Positions 1 to 10,295 of a stretch of DNA of 28,758 bases are shown here, in pieces. The stretch comes from JAHEJB01 sp041748175. GTDB taxonomy: Bacteria; Bacteroidota; Rhodothermia; Rhodothermales; Rubricoccaceae. Positions within the stretch are counted from its first letter, which is position 1, and each line of letters opens with the position of its first letter. A model generated the notes under the pieces. It did no database searches and was not told where the DNA came from. It worked only from the letters and a program-made list of their open reading frames with translations. Location: assembly GCA_041748175.1 (NCBI GenBank), contig JBGTDU010000139.1:1-28758 (forward strand), written 5' to 3'. Both the position numbers and the translations under genes were made by a program.

Positions 1-132
1 CACGACCTGGAGAAGTGGTGGCGAGCACGCTTCTCGGGTCTTTTATCGACTTTGCACTCCTACGCCGGAAAATTCACCCGCAGCTACAGAAAGACCAACT
101 TTGCCGTCCTACCACTGATCGAGGCTTATTAG
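1..132 (+). CDS. C-terminal end of an unrecognised protein (partial)
   Basis: Frame 1 is open from the left edge to a TAG at 130-132 and encodes 43 residues. The peptide starts HDLEKWWRAR and ends AVLPLIEAY. Its composition is protein-like, with aromatic and basic residues and no low-complexity runs, and it ends just before a small perfect hairpin. I do not recognise the family, and the gene's start lies outside the window. It could also be a chance open frame, because 132 bases without a stop is not rare at this GC content. Confidence 0.4.
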   Translation, partial: HDLEKWWRARFSGLLSTLHSYAGKFTRSYRKTNFAVLPLIEAY

Positions 133-146
133 TCGGCCCCGCGTCG

Positions 147-160
147 CCCCTTGAAAGGGG
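147..160. terminator. Short perfect hairpin after the partial first gene
   Basis: CCCCTT-GA-AAGGGG is a perfect 6-bp inverted repeat lying 14 bases after the stop of the partial ORF and 121 bases before the topoisomerase gene. It may end the upstream transcript, but no clear T-run follows on either strand. The rest of 133-281 shows no convincing coding or promoter signal. A 7-of-8 match to the Bacteroidota -7 element (CAACTTTG, 96-103) lies inside the upstream ORF. Confidence 0.3.
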
Positions 161-281
161 AGGGATTTGGGTGCGACTACGAAAGCCGTTATCCCAAGAT
201 GTCCACAAGCCAAAAGGTGGGGCGGGAACGATCTTACATTGTGGGATAGAACATGGAGCGGAGAGATAATCCGTTATTGCA

Positions 282-2627
<2,346 letters not shown>

Positions 2628-2654
2628 CTCTTGGCAAGTCATCCTCAGAATGTC

Positions 2655-3038
2655 ATGAAGAGAAATATGGATCTCGTCCGCAAGCTGTTGGAAGTAGTAG
2701 AAGAGACGCAGGAAATGCAGGATGGTGTTCCGTCAGTTGAAGGGTTCACTGAATCAGAAATCGACTACCACATGCTCTTGCTGTTGGAAGCCGGGCTGGC
2801 TCTCGGGGCTATGGATGAAGTCGGCGCTTTGGGTTACAGTAGGCTTTCATGGGATGGACATGAGTTTCTCGATGCAGCACGAGATGATGACACATGGGAG
2901 AAGGCAAAGACAATCGCGGTTACCAAAGGCGGCTCGTTGTCGTTTGAAGCCATGAAGACAGCATTGTCCGAACTCACAAAGTTGGGCGTCAAAGTCGCTG
3001 CTTCGACACTAATGGGAGCGACACCACCTCTATTGTAG
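2655..3038 (+). CDS. DUF2513-type small protein inserted between the topoisomerase genes
   Basis: A 127-residue soluble protein starting MKRNMDLVRKLLE. The pattern MKRxMDLVRKLL ... ESEIDYHMLLLLEAGL ... LSWDGHEFLDAARDDDTWEKAK ... GGSLSFEAMK matches, from memory, the DUF2513 family. That family consists of small winged-helix-like proteins, often found in phages, plasmids and genomic islands, with no established biochemical role. The ATG at 2655 is chosen over the frame-start 8 codons upstream because the family begins MKRDMDL. It lies 27 bases after the A-subunit stop and 47 bases before the B-subunit start. Its base composition is lower than its neighbours (28 G/C of 60 at 2701-2760 against 41 of 60 at 3121-3180), suggesting acquisition from elsewhere. 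A helix-turn-helix regulator role is possible but not shown. Confidence 0.75.
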   Translation: MKRNMDLVRKLLEVVEETQEMQDGVPSVEGFTESEIDYHMLLLLEAGLALGAMDEVGALGYSRLSWDGHEFLDAARDDDTWEKAKTIAVTKGGSLSFEAMKTALSELTKLGVKVAASTLMGATPPLL

Positions 3039-3085
3039 TCGGCCAACCTCATTACATTCCAGCAGCACATTCGTCCCCCCGCAGA

Positions 3086-5026
3086 ATGCCCGTTGCCACA
3101 GAAACCTACACCGGTGCCTCCATCCAGGTCCTTGAGGGCCTCGAACCCGTGCGGTTGCGGCCGGGGATGTACATCGGCGGGACGGGCAAGACGGGGCTGC
3201 ACCACCTCGTATGGGAGATCGTCGATAACGCGGTGGACGAGGCCACGAACGGTTATGCCTCGCTGATCGAGGTCACGCTGCACAAGGATGGCCGGACGGT
3301 TACGGTTTCCGACAACGGCCGCGGCATCCCCGTTGATAATCACCCGACGAAAAAGATTCCCACTCTCGAAGTCATCCTGACGACGCTGCACTCGGGCGGC
3401 AAGTTTGATGGATCGAATTACGTCACGTCGGGCGGGCTGCATGGCGTGGGATCGTCGGTGGTCAATGCGCTGTCGGAGGAGCTGATCGCCGAGGTCAAGC
3501 GCGATGGCGGGCTCTATGAGCAGCGTTTTGCACGCGGGGTGCCCATCACAAAATTAAAGAAGGTCCGCGACGGCGTACGAGGCACTGGTACGACGATCAC
3601 CTTCCGCCCGGATTCTGAAATCTTCGAACAAACCGACCTCGACGCCGACCGCATCAAGGAAGGCCTGGACGTCAAGGCCTATCTCAACGGCGAACTCCGC
3701 ATCGTTTTCAGAGACGAAGCGAGAGGCGAGAAAGTCGAGTTTCATCACGAAGGAGGCATCGTCGAGTACCTCGACCACCTCATTGGCGCGGCAGACACAC
3801 GCCGCATTCATGACGATCCATTTGTAATTCGTCAGGAGGAACTCGTAAACAACGCGCGTCTGGAAGTCGCCTTTCTCTGGACGGAAGCGCCGAAGGAAGA
3901 GATCGTCTCCTTCGTCAACGGCATCCCGACGAAAGACGGCGGCACGCACGAGCAGGGCCTGAAAGACGGCGTGACCAAGGCTGTTCGGAACTACATCGAG
4001 ACGCACGAGATCGGCCAGAAGAAGCTGGAAATCACCGCCGATGACATTCGCGAAGGCATGGTCGCCGTCGTCAATCTTTACCACACCAACCCGCAGTTTC
4101 AGGGGCAGACGAAGGAGAAGCTCAACAATCCCGAGATGCGTGGATACGTCGGCAGCGCGTTCCGCGTGGAGTTCGAGCAGTATTTGAACGGCCATCCGAC
4201 GGTTGCGGAGTCGATCGTTGCGCGGATAATCCAGGCCGCCAGAGCGCGGCAGGCGAGCCGGGCCGCTGTTCAGCAAGTCCGCCGCAAGAGCGCAGTCAGC
4301 CACCGCTTGAACCTGCCCGGCAAGCTCGCGGATTGCTCGTCAACGGATCCCGTGGACAGCGAATTATTTATCGTCGAGGGTGATTCCGCTGGAGGTTCCG
4401 CCAAGCAGGGTCGCGACCGAATGACGCAGGCCATTCTGCCGCTGCGTGGCAAAGTGCTGAATGCCGAACAAGCGGGTAGGCAAAAGGTGCTCGAAAACAA
4501 GGAGCTCTCCAATGTAGTCGATGCTCTCGGGTGCGGGTTAGGCGCAGATTGCGATGTCGCGAAGCTCCGCTACCACAAGGTCATTCTGCTGATGGACGCC
4601 GACTCGGACGGCCACCACATTGCGACGCTGCTCCTCACATTCTTCTACCGGTATCTTAAGCCGTTGATTGACGGCGGGTATGTGTATCTCGCGCAGCCGC
4701 CGCTCTATCGCGTCGACGCGCAGAAGGAATCGTTCTGGGCGCTCGACGATGTGGACCGGGAGCGCATCGAACGGCAGATCAAAAAGAAAAGCCCACGGGC
4801 AGTTATTGAGGTGCAGCGCTTCAAAGGTTTGGGTGAGATGATGCCGAACACGCTTAAGGAAACCACGCTGGACCCTGAGAAACGTCGCCTGCTCCGCGTT
4901 ACCATTCCCGTCGACGCCAAAGTCGTTACGGAGATGACGATCTCGGATTTGATGGGCAAAGACGCCGCGCCACGGTACACCTTCATCATGGATCATGCGG
5001 CGGACGTGGATGAGTTGGACGTGTGA
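3086..5026 (+). CDS. parE: Type IIA DNA topoisomerase subunit B (ParE/GyrB family ATPase)
   Basis: This is the ATP-binding and TOPRIM subunit partnering the A subunit encoded upstream. The GHKL ATPase domain shows EIVDNAVDEA, the DNGRGIP loop and GGLHGVGSSVVNALS. The transducer domain follows, then the TOPRIM domain with IVEGDSAGGSAKQGRDR (metal-binding Glu431), LPLRGKVLNAEQAG (the B-subunit quinolone region) and the acidic triad DADSD (Asp504, Asp506, Asp508). The C-terminus has RFKGLGEMMP followed by a short tail ending ADVDELDV. The 646-residue length fits ParE and short GyrB proteins and lacks the large insertion of proteobacterial GyrB. The start MPVATETYTG immediately precedes the conserved IQVLEGLEPVRLRPGMYIG segment. 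ParE is assigned mainly because its partner is ParC-like; sequence alone cannot exclude GyrB. Confidence 0.92.
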   Translation: MPVATETYTGASIQVLEGLEPVRLRPGMYIGGTGKTGLHHLVWEIVDNAVDEATNGYASLIEVTLHKDGRTVTVSDNGRGIPVDNHPTKKIPTLEVILTTLHSGGKFDGSNYVTSGGLHGVGSSVVNALSEELIAEVKRDGGLYEQRFARGVPITKLKKVRDGVRGTGTTITFRPDSEIFEQTDLDADRIKEGLDVKAYLNGELRIVFRDEARGEKVEFHHEGGIVEYLDHLIGAADTRRIHDDPFVIRQEELVNNARLEVAFLWTEAPKEEIVSFVNGIPTKDGGTHEQGLKDGVTKAVRNYIETHEIGQKKLEITADDIREGMVAVVNLYHTNPQFQGQTKEKLNNPEMRGYVGSAFRVEFEQYLNGHPTVAESIVARIIQAARARQASRAAVQQVRRKSAVSHRLNLPGKLADCSSTDPVDSELFIVEGDSAGGSAKQGRDRMTQAILPLRGKVLNAEQAGRQKVLENKELSNVVDALGCGLGADCDVAKLRYHKVILLMDADSDGHHIATLLLTFFYRYLKPLIDGGYVYLAQPPLYRVDAQKESFWALDDVDRERIERQIKKKSPRAVIEVQRFKGLGEMMPNTLKETTLDPEKRRLLRVTIPVDAKVVTEMTISDLMGKDAAPRYTFIMDHAADVDELDV

Positions 5027-5041
5027 GGTTGGTAGGGTCGC

Positions 5042-5083
5042 CTCGCCGAGGTGTCGGCGTTCCATCTCGGCACGCTCGGCGAG
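5042..5083. repeat. GC-rich inverted repeat between convergent genes
   Basis: CTCGCCGAG (5042-5050) is matched by its reverse complement CTCGGCGAG (5075-5083), with further CG-rich partial pairing between the arms. It lies in the 63-base gap between the convergent topoisomerase B subunit and DMT transporter genes. It may act as a two-way transcription stop or be a REP-like element. There is no T-run on either side. Confidence 0.4.
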
Positions 5084-5089
5084 CGCGCC

Positions 5090-6010
5090 TCACCTGTTCC
5101 GCGCAATCAGAAACACGCTCCCTACAATTGCCCCGGCGCCGATCAGGCTCCACAAATCGGGGATCGTCCCGAACGCGAGCGCGCCCCAGATGAACGCAAA
5201 CACGACCTGCAGGTAGCCGATAGACATCGCGCGGCCAGCTGCTTCTTTATGCAGGCCCAGCGTCATAAATATCTGGGCGATGAGCGTCGTAATCCCAACA
5301 CCTGCGAGATAAGCCCACTCTATTGGCGTCGGCCAAACCCATCCGAGCGCGATGAAGGGAAGCGCGCCAAGAACGCCAACCCACGACAGCCAGAAGATGA
5401 TGACGAGCGGCGCGTCGGTGGCGCGGAGCTTCCTGACGATGACATAAACAAAGCCGGACAGCATCGACGCGCCCAGCGTCGCCATGACCGCCAGCCTGTC
5501 CAGTTCAACGACGGTGCCGCCGAACAAGAGCGTCGGTCGGGCAATTAAGGCGACGCCGAGCAGGCTGATCCCCATACCCAAAAACACGAGCCGCGCCGTT
5601 CGTTCCTTGAGGACAACGGACGCAATGAGTGCGGTCCAAATCGGCGCCAGATAGAAAATGGCAGTGGCGTCGCCGAGAGGGATCCGCGGCAGTGCGAAGT
5701 AGAAAAGACTCAGAGCCGCCACGCCAATAGAAGCCCGAAGGAAAAGCGAGCGTCGGTCTGTTCCTCGCGGCGAGAGCCCCTGTTGCCGCAGGATCACGAA
5801 CGAAGCAGCCGTCATCAAAAGGGACCGAACGAATACCAGCTCCATTGTTGGGATCCGGGCTCCGGCGAGCTTCGCCAGTAAGGCCATCCAACTAAAGAAG
5901 AGGGCGCTGGCAGCAATGTAAAGGAGGCCCGTTGGGAGGCTCGTCGAGGTGTGCCGGGCAGGCGAGGGAGGCGGCACTCTAGGTTGGTTCAGGAATCGGC
6001 AGAACGACAC
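5090..6010 (-). CDS. DMT-superfamily EamA-type membrane transporter
   Basis: A small-molecule permease of the drug/metabolite transporter superfamily. The protein contains two EamA repeats with about ten hydrophobic helices; repeat 1 begins near LLYIAASALFFSWMALLAKL and repeat 2 near LAVMATLGASMLSGFVYVIV. Typical DMT features are the YFALPRIPLGDATAIFYLAPIWTALI segment of repeat 1 and the C-terminal A(I/M)SIGYLQVVFAFIWGALAFG helix. The substrate (amino acid, nucleotide precursor or drug) cannot be read from sequence. The longest frame starts with GTG at 6010; a second in-frame GTG at 5977 is equally possible, since the first helix begins only around residue 27 of the long form. It runs convergently into the topoisomerase gene and diverges from the carboxypeptidase gene, so the two divergent genes share an upstream region of about 105-140 bases. 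Confidence 0.85.
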   Translation of the reverse strand: MSFCRFLNQPRVPPPSPARHTSTSLPTGLLYIAASALFFSWMALLAKLAGARIPTMELVFVRSLLMTAASFVILRQQGLSPRGTDRRSLFLRASIGVAALSLFYFALPRIPLGDATAIFYLAPIWTALIASVVLKERTARLVFLGMGISLLGVALIARPTLLFGGTVVELDRLAVMATLGASMLSGFVYVIVRKLRATDAPLVIIFWLSWVGVLGALPFIALGWVWPTPIEWAYLAGVGITTLIAQIFMTLGLHKEAAGRAMSIGYLQVVFAFIWGALAFGTIPDLWSLIGAGAIVGSVFLIARNR

Positions 6011-6115
6011 GAAATCGCGGCTGTTCGGTTGGCGCGGCCTCTTCAGCGTGTCTTCACGCCGCCCGAGTCACTCGCATTGCCGTCGTACATTCGTACGTAC
6101 TCAACCAATTGGGCC

Positions 6116-7705
6116 ATGCCGCGATTTGTCCTCTTAGCCGTCCTCGGTGTACTAGCCTCGATCGGTGCGTCTGCACAGTCCGTGCGCTACAGTGAGGTTC
6201 TGCTTACGATCCCCGAAGATGGGGATCTGTACACGCGATTGTCTGCGCATGGCCTCCAGCTCGACCACGCTGACATCAGCGATGGACATGTTCGCGTTAT
6301 TCTTTCTGAGCACGAACTAGCGGCCGTATATGCGGCCGGAATTGAGGTCCTGGTTATGGACCCGGATCTAGCCGCAACGCTGGCAGCGCGCCCTCCCTTT
6401 TCTGAAGCACGTCGTGCCGAGGCTCGCGCCGGTGGGCGCATCAACGGCAACATTTTCGGGAGCCTCCTCGGTTATCCGAATTTCGACGAGGTGGTCGCGA
6501 TTCTCGACGAGATGCATTCGGCTTATCCAGGATTGATTAGCGCAAGGTCGTCTTTGGGCCAATCCGTCGAAGGGCGAGATATCTGGATGGTCGAGATTTC
6601 CGACAACCCCGGCGTCGACGAAGCGGAAGGCGAAGCGCTTTATACGGCAATGCACCATGCCCGCGAGCCACAGGGGCCAGCCACGGTTCTTTATTACATG
6701 TGGTATTTATTGGAGCAGTACGCCACGAATAGTGACGTATCCGATTTGGTAAATGACCGCCGTATGTTCTTCGTCCCCATTCTCAACCCCGATGGCTACG
6801 CGTTCAACGAGCTGCTCGCTGGCGACGGGCAATACCCGGGATGGCGGAAGAACTGCCGCGTTAATGCCGGGGCATCGCTGTGCTGCACGCTTTCCAGCGC
6901 CGGCTCGTGTGGCGTCGACCTGAACCGCAACTACGATTACCGATGGGGATATGACGACAATGGTTCCTCGCCGAATCCTGGGAGCGAAACGTATCGAGGA
7001 ACCGCCGCGTTCTCGGAGCCGGAAACGTCGGCGATCCGTGATTTTCTTGAAGGGGGTCGCTCCGTTGCTCAAACCTTCAACTATCACTCGTACAGCAATT
7101 TGCTTATTTATCCGTGGGGGTATGAGCAAGGGACGTATACACCGGACAACGATGAGTTCATCGCTCAGTCGATCGCAATGACGGCTCTAAACGGCTACAC
7201 CTATGGAACGGCGCCAGACATTCTGTATCTAGTCAACGGAGAGTCGGACGACTGGATGTATGGTGAGCAGACGACAAAGCCCAAGATCTTTTCGTACACG
7301 CCGGAAGTGGGAGACACCTTCTGGCCCGATCCATCAGAAATCATCCCGCTGGCCGACGAGAACCTGGAGGCCAACCTCCTCTTGGCGCAATACGCAGGCG
7401 CTGTGCTGACGGGAACTCTGGACGAGGCCGGGACGCATCCGGATGGCTTTCTTCTTGGCGCGAACTTTCCGAACCCCTTCAACCCTTCGACGCAGATACC
7501 GTTTGTGCTCTCCGAAGCCGGGAACGCAAGGTTAGCCGTATATGACGTGTTGGGAAGGGAGGTCGCCTTGTTGACCGACGGGCTTCTGGCTGTGGGAAGC
7601 CACGTTGCGACGTTTGATGCCAGTGGCCTTCCGAGTGGCGTTTACATGGCTCGTCTTGGGGTTGCCGGGCAAGTTCAAATTCAAACCATGTTGTTGATCA
7701 AGTAG
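6116..7705 (+). CDS. Secreted M14 zinc carboxypeptidase with T9SS C-terminal sorting domain
   Basis: A metallocarboxypeptidase that removes C-terminal residues from peptides outside the cell. The ATG at 6116 is preferred to an earlier in-frame start because it gives a clean signal peptide, MPRFVLLAVLGVLASIGASAQ. After a propeptide-like region, the catalytic domain shows the M14 zinc motif HxxE (His181 and Glu184 in MHHAREP), the third zinc ligand His324 in NYHSYSN, and the general base Glu397 in SYTPEVGD. A CGVDLNRNYDYRWG segment carries the Asn-Arg substrate-binding pair. Residues about 446-529 form a FlgD-like beta domain (FPNPFNPSTQI ... FDASGLPSGVY ... LLIK), the type A sorting signal cleaved by the type IX secretion system. 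Its stop is 3 bases from the stop of the convergent fxsA gene. The family call is secure; peptide specificity is unknown. Confidence 0.92.
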   Translation: MPRFVLLAVLGVLASIGASAQSVRYSEVLLTIPEDGDLYTRLSAHGLQLDHADISDGHVRVILSEHELAAVYAAGIEVLVMDPDLAATLAARPPFSEARRAEARAGGRINGNIFGSLLGYPNFDEVVAILDEMHSAYPGLISARSSLGQSVEGRDIWMVEISDNPGVDEAEGEALYTAMHHAREPQGPATVLYYMWYLLEQYATNSDVSDLVNDRRMFFVPILNPDGYAFNELLAGDGQYPGWRKNCRVNAGASLCCTLSSAGSCGVDLNRNYDYRWGYDDNGSSPNPGSETYRGTAAFSEPETSAIRDFLEGGRSVAQTFNYHSYSNLLIYPWGYEQGTYTPDNDEFIAQSIAMTALNGYTYGTAPDILYLVNGESDDWMYGEQTTKPKIFSYTPEVGDTFWPDPSEIIPLADENLEANLLLAQYAGAVLTGTLDEAGTHPDGFLLGANFPNPFNPSTQIPFVLSEAGNARLAVYDVLGREVALLTDGLLAVGSHVATFDASGLPSGVYMARLGVAGQVQIQTMLLIK

Positions 7706-7708
7706 CGA

Positions 7709-8179
7709 TCATGCCTCTTCGACTATTTCGGCGTCTTCGATGGGCGCAGGTTGAACGTTTTCAGGGCGTGCCGGTCGCCGGACGAATACAGATGCGTTCC
7801 CTTTCGTAAGCGCACGTTCGAACCGCTTCCGAAGCTGGGTGCGAATGAGGGCACGGCTGGGAGGCAGCAGGCCCAGGAATCCCGCAGCGTCTGTGAGGAT
7901 GCCGGGCGTAAGCAACAAGGCCGCCGACACAAGGATGATGAGGCCGTCGATGAGTTCGGGGCCGGGGAGGCCGCCGCTCGCCAGCTTTGCCTGCAATCGA
8001 TTGAAGACGCTCCAGCCTTCCCGCTTTGCCAGCCACGAGCCAGCCAGCGCCGTCAATACGACCAAGCCGACGGTCGGCCAAAATCCGACGCGCTCGCCCA
8101 CCCAGATCAAAAGCGCAAGCTCGGCGATCGGAACGATAAGAAAGAGGAGCAGGAGTCGCCCGAACCAGGAGGAGCGCAT
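7709..8179 (-). CDS. fxsA: FxsA family cytoplasmic-membrane protein
   Basis: A 156-residue inner-membrane protein of the FxsA family. In E. coli, overproduction of FxsA relieves exclusion of phage T7 by the F plasmid; its normal role is unknown. The family pattern is clear: an N-terminal helix LLLLFLIVPIAELALLIWVG with the conserved P-x2-E, then GFWPTVGLVVLTALAGSWLAKREG, the loop GGLPGPELIDGLIILVSAALLLTPGILTDAAGF, and a charged, Pro/Glu-rich cytoplasmic tail. It begins with ATG at 8179 and diverges from the serine protease gene. It ends tail-to-tail with the carboxypeptidase gene, leaving no room for a separate terminator. Confidence 0.9.
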   Translation of the reverse strand: MRSSWFGRLLLLFLIVPIAELALLIWVGERVGFWPTVGLVVLTALAGSWLAKREGWSVFNRLQAKLASGGLPGPELIDGLIILVSAALLLTPGILTDAAGFLGLLPPSRALIRTQLRKRFERALTKGNASVFVRRPARPENVQPAPIEDAEIVEEA

Positions 8180-8284
8180 GGGTTGAATCTGGCTTTGTCT
8201 GAACGTTGTGGACTGTACAACGACGTAGGCCAGGAATCGGGTTCATCGAAGGATCTGCTCTGGACATTCCACCCCGGATATTCC

Positions 8285-8350
8285 CGATAATAATCGATGG
8301 CATGCCGAAGGAAGGGTGGCTTGCGTATAATCAAGCCTCGATTATTGTCG
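8285..8350. promoter_or_regulatory. Inverted repeat flanking a TATAAT in the divergent fxsA/protease region
   Basis: CGATAATAATCGA (8285-8297) and TCGATTATTGTCG (8338-8350) are reverse complements at 12 of 13 positions, with 40 bases between them. A TATAAT hexamer (8326-8331) lies in the intervening stretch. The 262-base region 8180-8441 is otherwise AT-poor and non-coding. The arrangement resembles a paired operator around a promoter, but no regulator can be assigned and no clear -35 element is visible. Confidence 0.35.
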
Positions 8351-8441
8351 AAAGCACGGGACGGGTGTTCGCCAGACCTGCACAGCGTGTTCACTGCGGC
8401 AAACTTCTTCAACCCACCCCTCCACCATTCCGAAGCCGAAA

Positions 8442-10103
8442 ATGAGACATTCTATTCTAGCCCAAGCAGTGTTGCTCATCGTAGTCGGCGTGCTCTTTCT
8501 GCCCGTCGCGGCCATTGCGCAAACCGCGCCTCTAAGCCAACGCATCGATGCGTACGATCTCAACTCAGGCAGGCACGACGGCCAGGAGGCTGCCATCTCC
8601 CTTGTTTACCAGACGACCGTTCAGGTCGCGGGTGCTCCCTGGCTGCGTCTGCGTTTCATCAACGCCAACCTTGGTAGCGGGAGCTACCTCGTCGTGACAT
8701 CGCTCCTCGACGGTGCCGAGCAACGCCTCGACGCTGCCGCGCTTGCGCAATGGCAGAACACGAGCGCCTTTTTCAACGGCGACGCGCTCGACGTGCGGCT
8801 CTACGTGGCGCCGGGAGACTCGGGCGTATTCGTCCAAATGGACGAAATCGCTGTCGGCGAGAATGGGAATCCCCAGGATCCTGACCCCGCGACGCAGTGC
8901 GGCCCGAGCGATGATCGTATTGCGTCGAATGATGCACGTCAAGGCCGGATGCTCACCATTGGTTGTACGGCCTGGCTTATCGGAGATGGCCGCTTCGTGA
9001 GTGCCGGGCACTGCGCGGCGTCGGCAGGCTCGGCAAATACCATCCAGTTCAATGTGCCGCCCTCTCTCCCCAACGGGACGCTTCAGCATCCCGGCCCCGA
9101 AGACCAGTACACGGTCAACGACCCGACGATCATTTTCGTCAACGGCGGCGTCGGAAACGACTGGGCTGTTTTTGAGACATTCGCTAACGCGCAAACCGGG
9201 TTGACGGCACTTCAGGCGCAGGGCGCATCGTACAGCCTCGCCCAGGACCTTGGCCCGGCTGTGATTCGCATCACAGGATATGGCGTGGACGGCGGGGCGG
9301 CGAATCAAACCCAGCAGACACACACGGGCCCAAACGCTGGCTCGTCGGGTACGACGATGCGCTATCAGACAGACACACAAGGTGGCAACTCGGGAAGCCC
9401 GGTCATTGACGAGGCAACGGGGAGAGCCGTCGGTGTTCACACGCACGGAGGCTGCACAACGGGCGGTGGCAACAACAACGGCACCAGTACCTTCAACACC
9501 GCGTTCTGGGCGCAAGTGGGGAATGTCGGCAGCGATCCGATCGCGCTGACGGTGGTGACCCAGAGCAACGGTGCAGGCACGAGGGGCAAAGCCATCCTCG
9601 ACTGGACGCCATTCGACAGCGGGACGGACAAGGTTCAGGTTTTCCGCGATGGCTCTCTCGTCCGGAATACGGCGGATGACGGACATTTCATCGAGCGTTT
9701 GGTCCCTCCACCGGCCTCAGCCAACTATCAAGTCTGCGATCTGGAAACAGGTGAATGCTCGAATACTGTTTCCGTGACATTCCTGAGCGGAGCGGTTGCG
9801 GACAATGCGACAACGTCAGCCGCCTTGGCTTCCGAATCTGAGGTCACTGAACTCCTTGGCTCGTATCCAAACCCGTTCAATCCCACATCGACGATCCGGT
9901 TTGCTCTCGCCGAACGCGGCCCGATCGAGCTCTCCGTTTTCAACACACTCGGGCGGCGCGTAGCGGTTCTGGCGAGCGGCGTCGAGGAAGCAGGAAGCCA
10001 CGAGGTTCAATTCGACGCGTCGGCGCTCCCAAGCGGCGTCTATGTTTACGCGTTGCAGGCAGGCGGCGACCGCCTCACCGGGCGTTTGCTGTTGGTTAAG
10101 TAG
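8442..10103 (+). CDS. Secreted trypsin-like serine protease with T9SS C-terminal sorting domain
   Basis: A chymotrypsin-fold (S1-type) endopeptidase exported from the cell. The start at 8442 gives a signal peptide ending LFLPVAAIAQ. Residues about 27-150 form an unassigned beta-rich region that may be a propeptide. The protease domain contains the full triad: His190 in VSAGHC, Asp240 in GNDWAVFE and Ser317 in GGNSGSPV. It is followed by VGVHTHGGC, which resembles the substrate-binding strand. A fibronectin-III-like module occupies roughly 365-450 (LTVVTQSNGA ... NYQVCDLETGEC). Residues 470-553 are the FlgD-like sorting domain (YPNPFNPTSTI ... FDASALPSGVY ... LLLVK), closely similar to that of the upstream carboxypeptidase. 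Several cysteine pairs suit an extracellular enzyme. A hairpin terminator follows 34 bases after the stop. Confidence 0.92.
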   Translation: MRHSILAQAVLLIVVGVLFLPVAAIAQTAPLSQRIDAYDLNSGRHDGQEAAISLVYQTTVQVAGAPWLRLRFINANLGSGSYLVVTSLLDGAEQRLDAAALAQWQNTSAFFNGDALDVRLYVAPGDSGVFVQMDEIAVGENGNPQDPDPATQCGPSDDRIASNDARQGRMLTIGCTAWLIGDGRFVSAGHCAASAGSANTIQFNVPPSLPNGTLQHPGPEDQYTVNDPTIIFVNGGVGNDWAVFETFANAQTGLTALQAQGASYSLAQDLGPAVIRITGYGVDGGAANQTQQTHTGPNAGSSGTTMRYQTDTQGGNSGSPVIDEATGRAVGVHTHGGCTTGGGNNNGTSTFNTAFWAQVGNVGSDPIALTVVTQSNGAGTRGKAILDWTPFDSGTDKVQVFRDGSLVRNTADDGHFIERLVPPPASANYQVCDLETGECSNTVSVTFLSGAVADNATTSAALASESEVTELLGSYPNPFNPTSTIRFALAERGPIELSVFNTLGRRVAVLASGVEEAGSHEVQFDASALPSGVYVYALQAGGDRLTGRLLLVK

Positions 10104-10137
10104 AAAACAAAGGAAGCCAGACCGAGGAATCCTAGAA

Positions 10138-10170
10138 AAGCCCCGGATGCCCTTGCGGTGTTCGGGGCTT
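10138..10170 (+). terminator. Hairpin terminator after the serine protease gene
   Basis: AAGCCCCG (10138-10145) pairs perfectly with CGGGGCTT (10163-10170) across a 17-base loop, followed by CTCCTT, which is not a strong T-run. It lies 34 bases after the protease stop. The remaining gap 10171-10295 contains no gene; a 7-bp inverted repeat GATCGGA/TCCGATC (10230-10236, 10258-10264) is the only other structure seen there. Confidence 0.6.
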
Positions 10171-10295
10171 CTCCTTGTGTAGTGGAAGGTTCGAGAGGCC
10201 GACGGAAGGTTGAGTGTCCGCGACATCCAGATCGGATCGGGGGTCTTTGCTCAAATCTCCGATCAGTTAATCGCGTTCTCCTCTTGGGGATGGCA

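Noticed and set aside
15..269. 84-codon + strand ORF at the left edge
   Set aside because: It has no family resemblance and its sequence is arginine/leucine-rich without domain character. The frame-1 partial ORF 1-132 looks more protein-like in the same bases.
8565..9686. 373-codon minus-strand ORF inside the serine protease gene
   Set aside because: Antisense to the catalytic domain with its intact triad; no recognisable motifs; expected by chance in GC-rich coding DNA.
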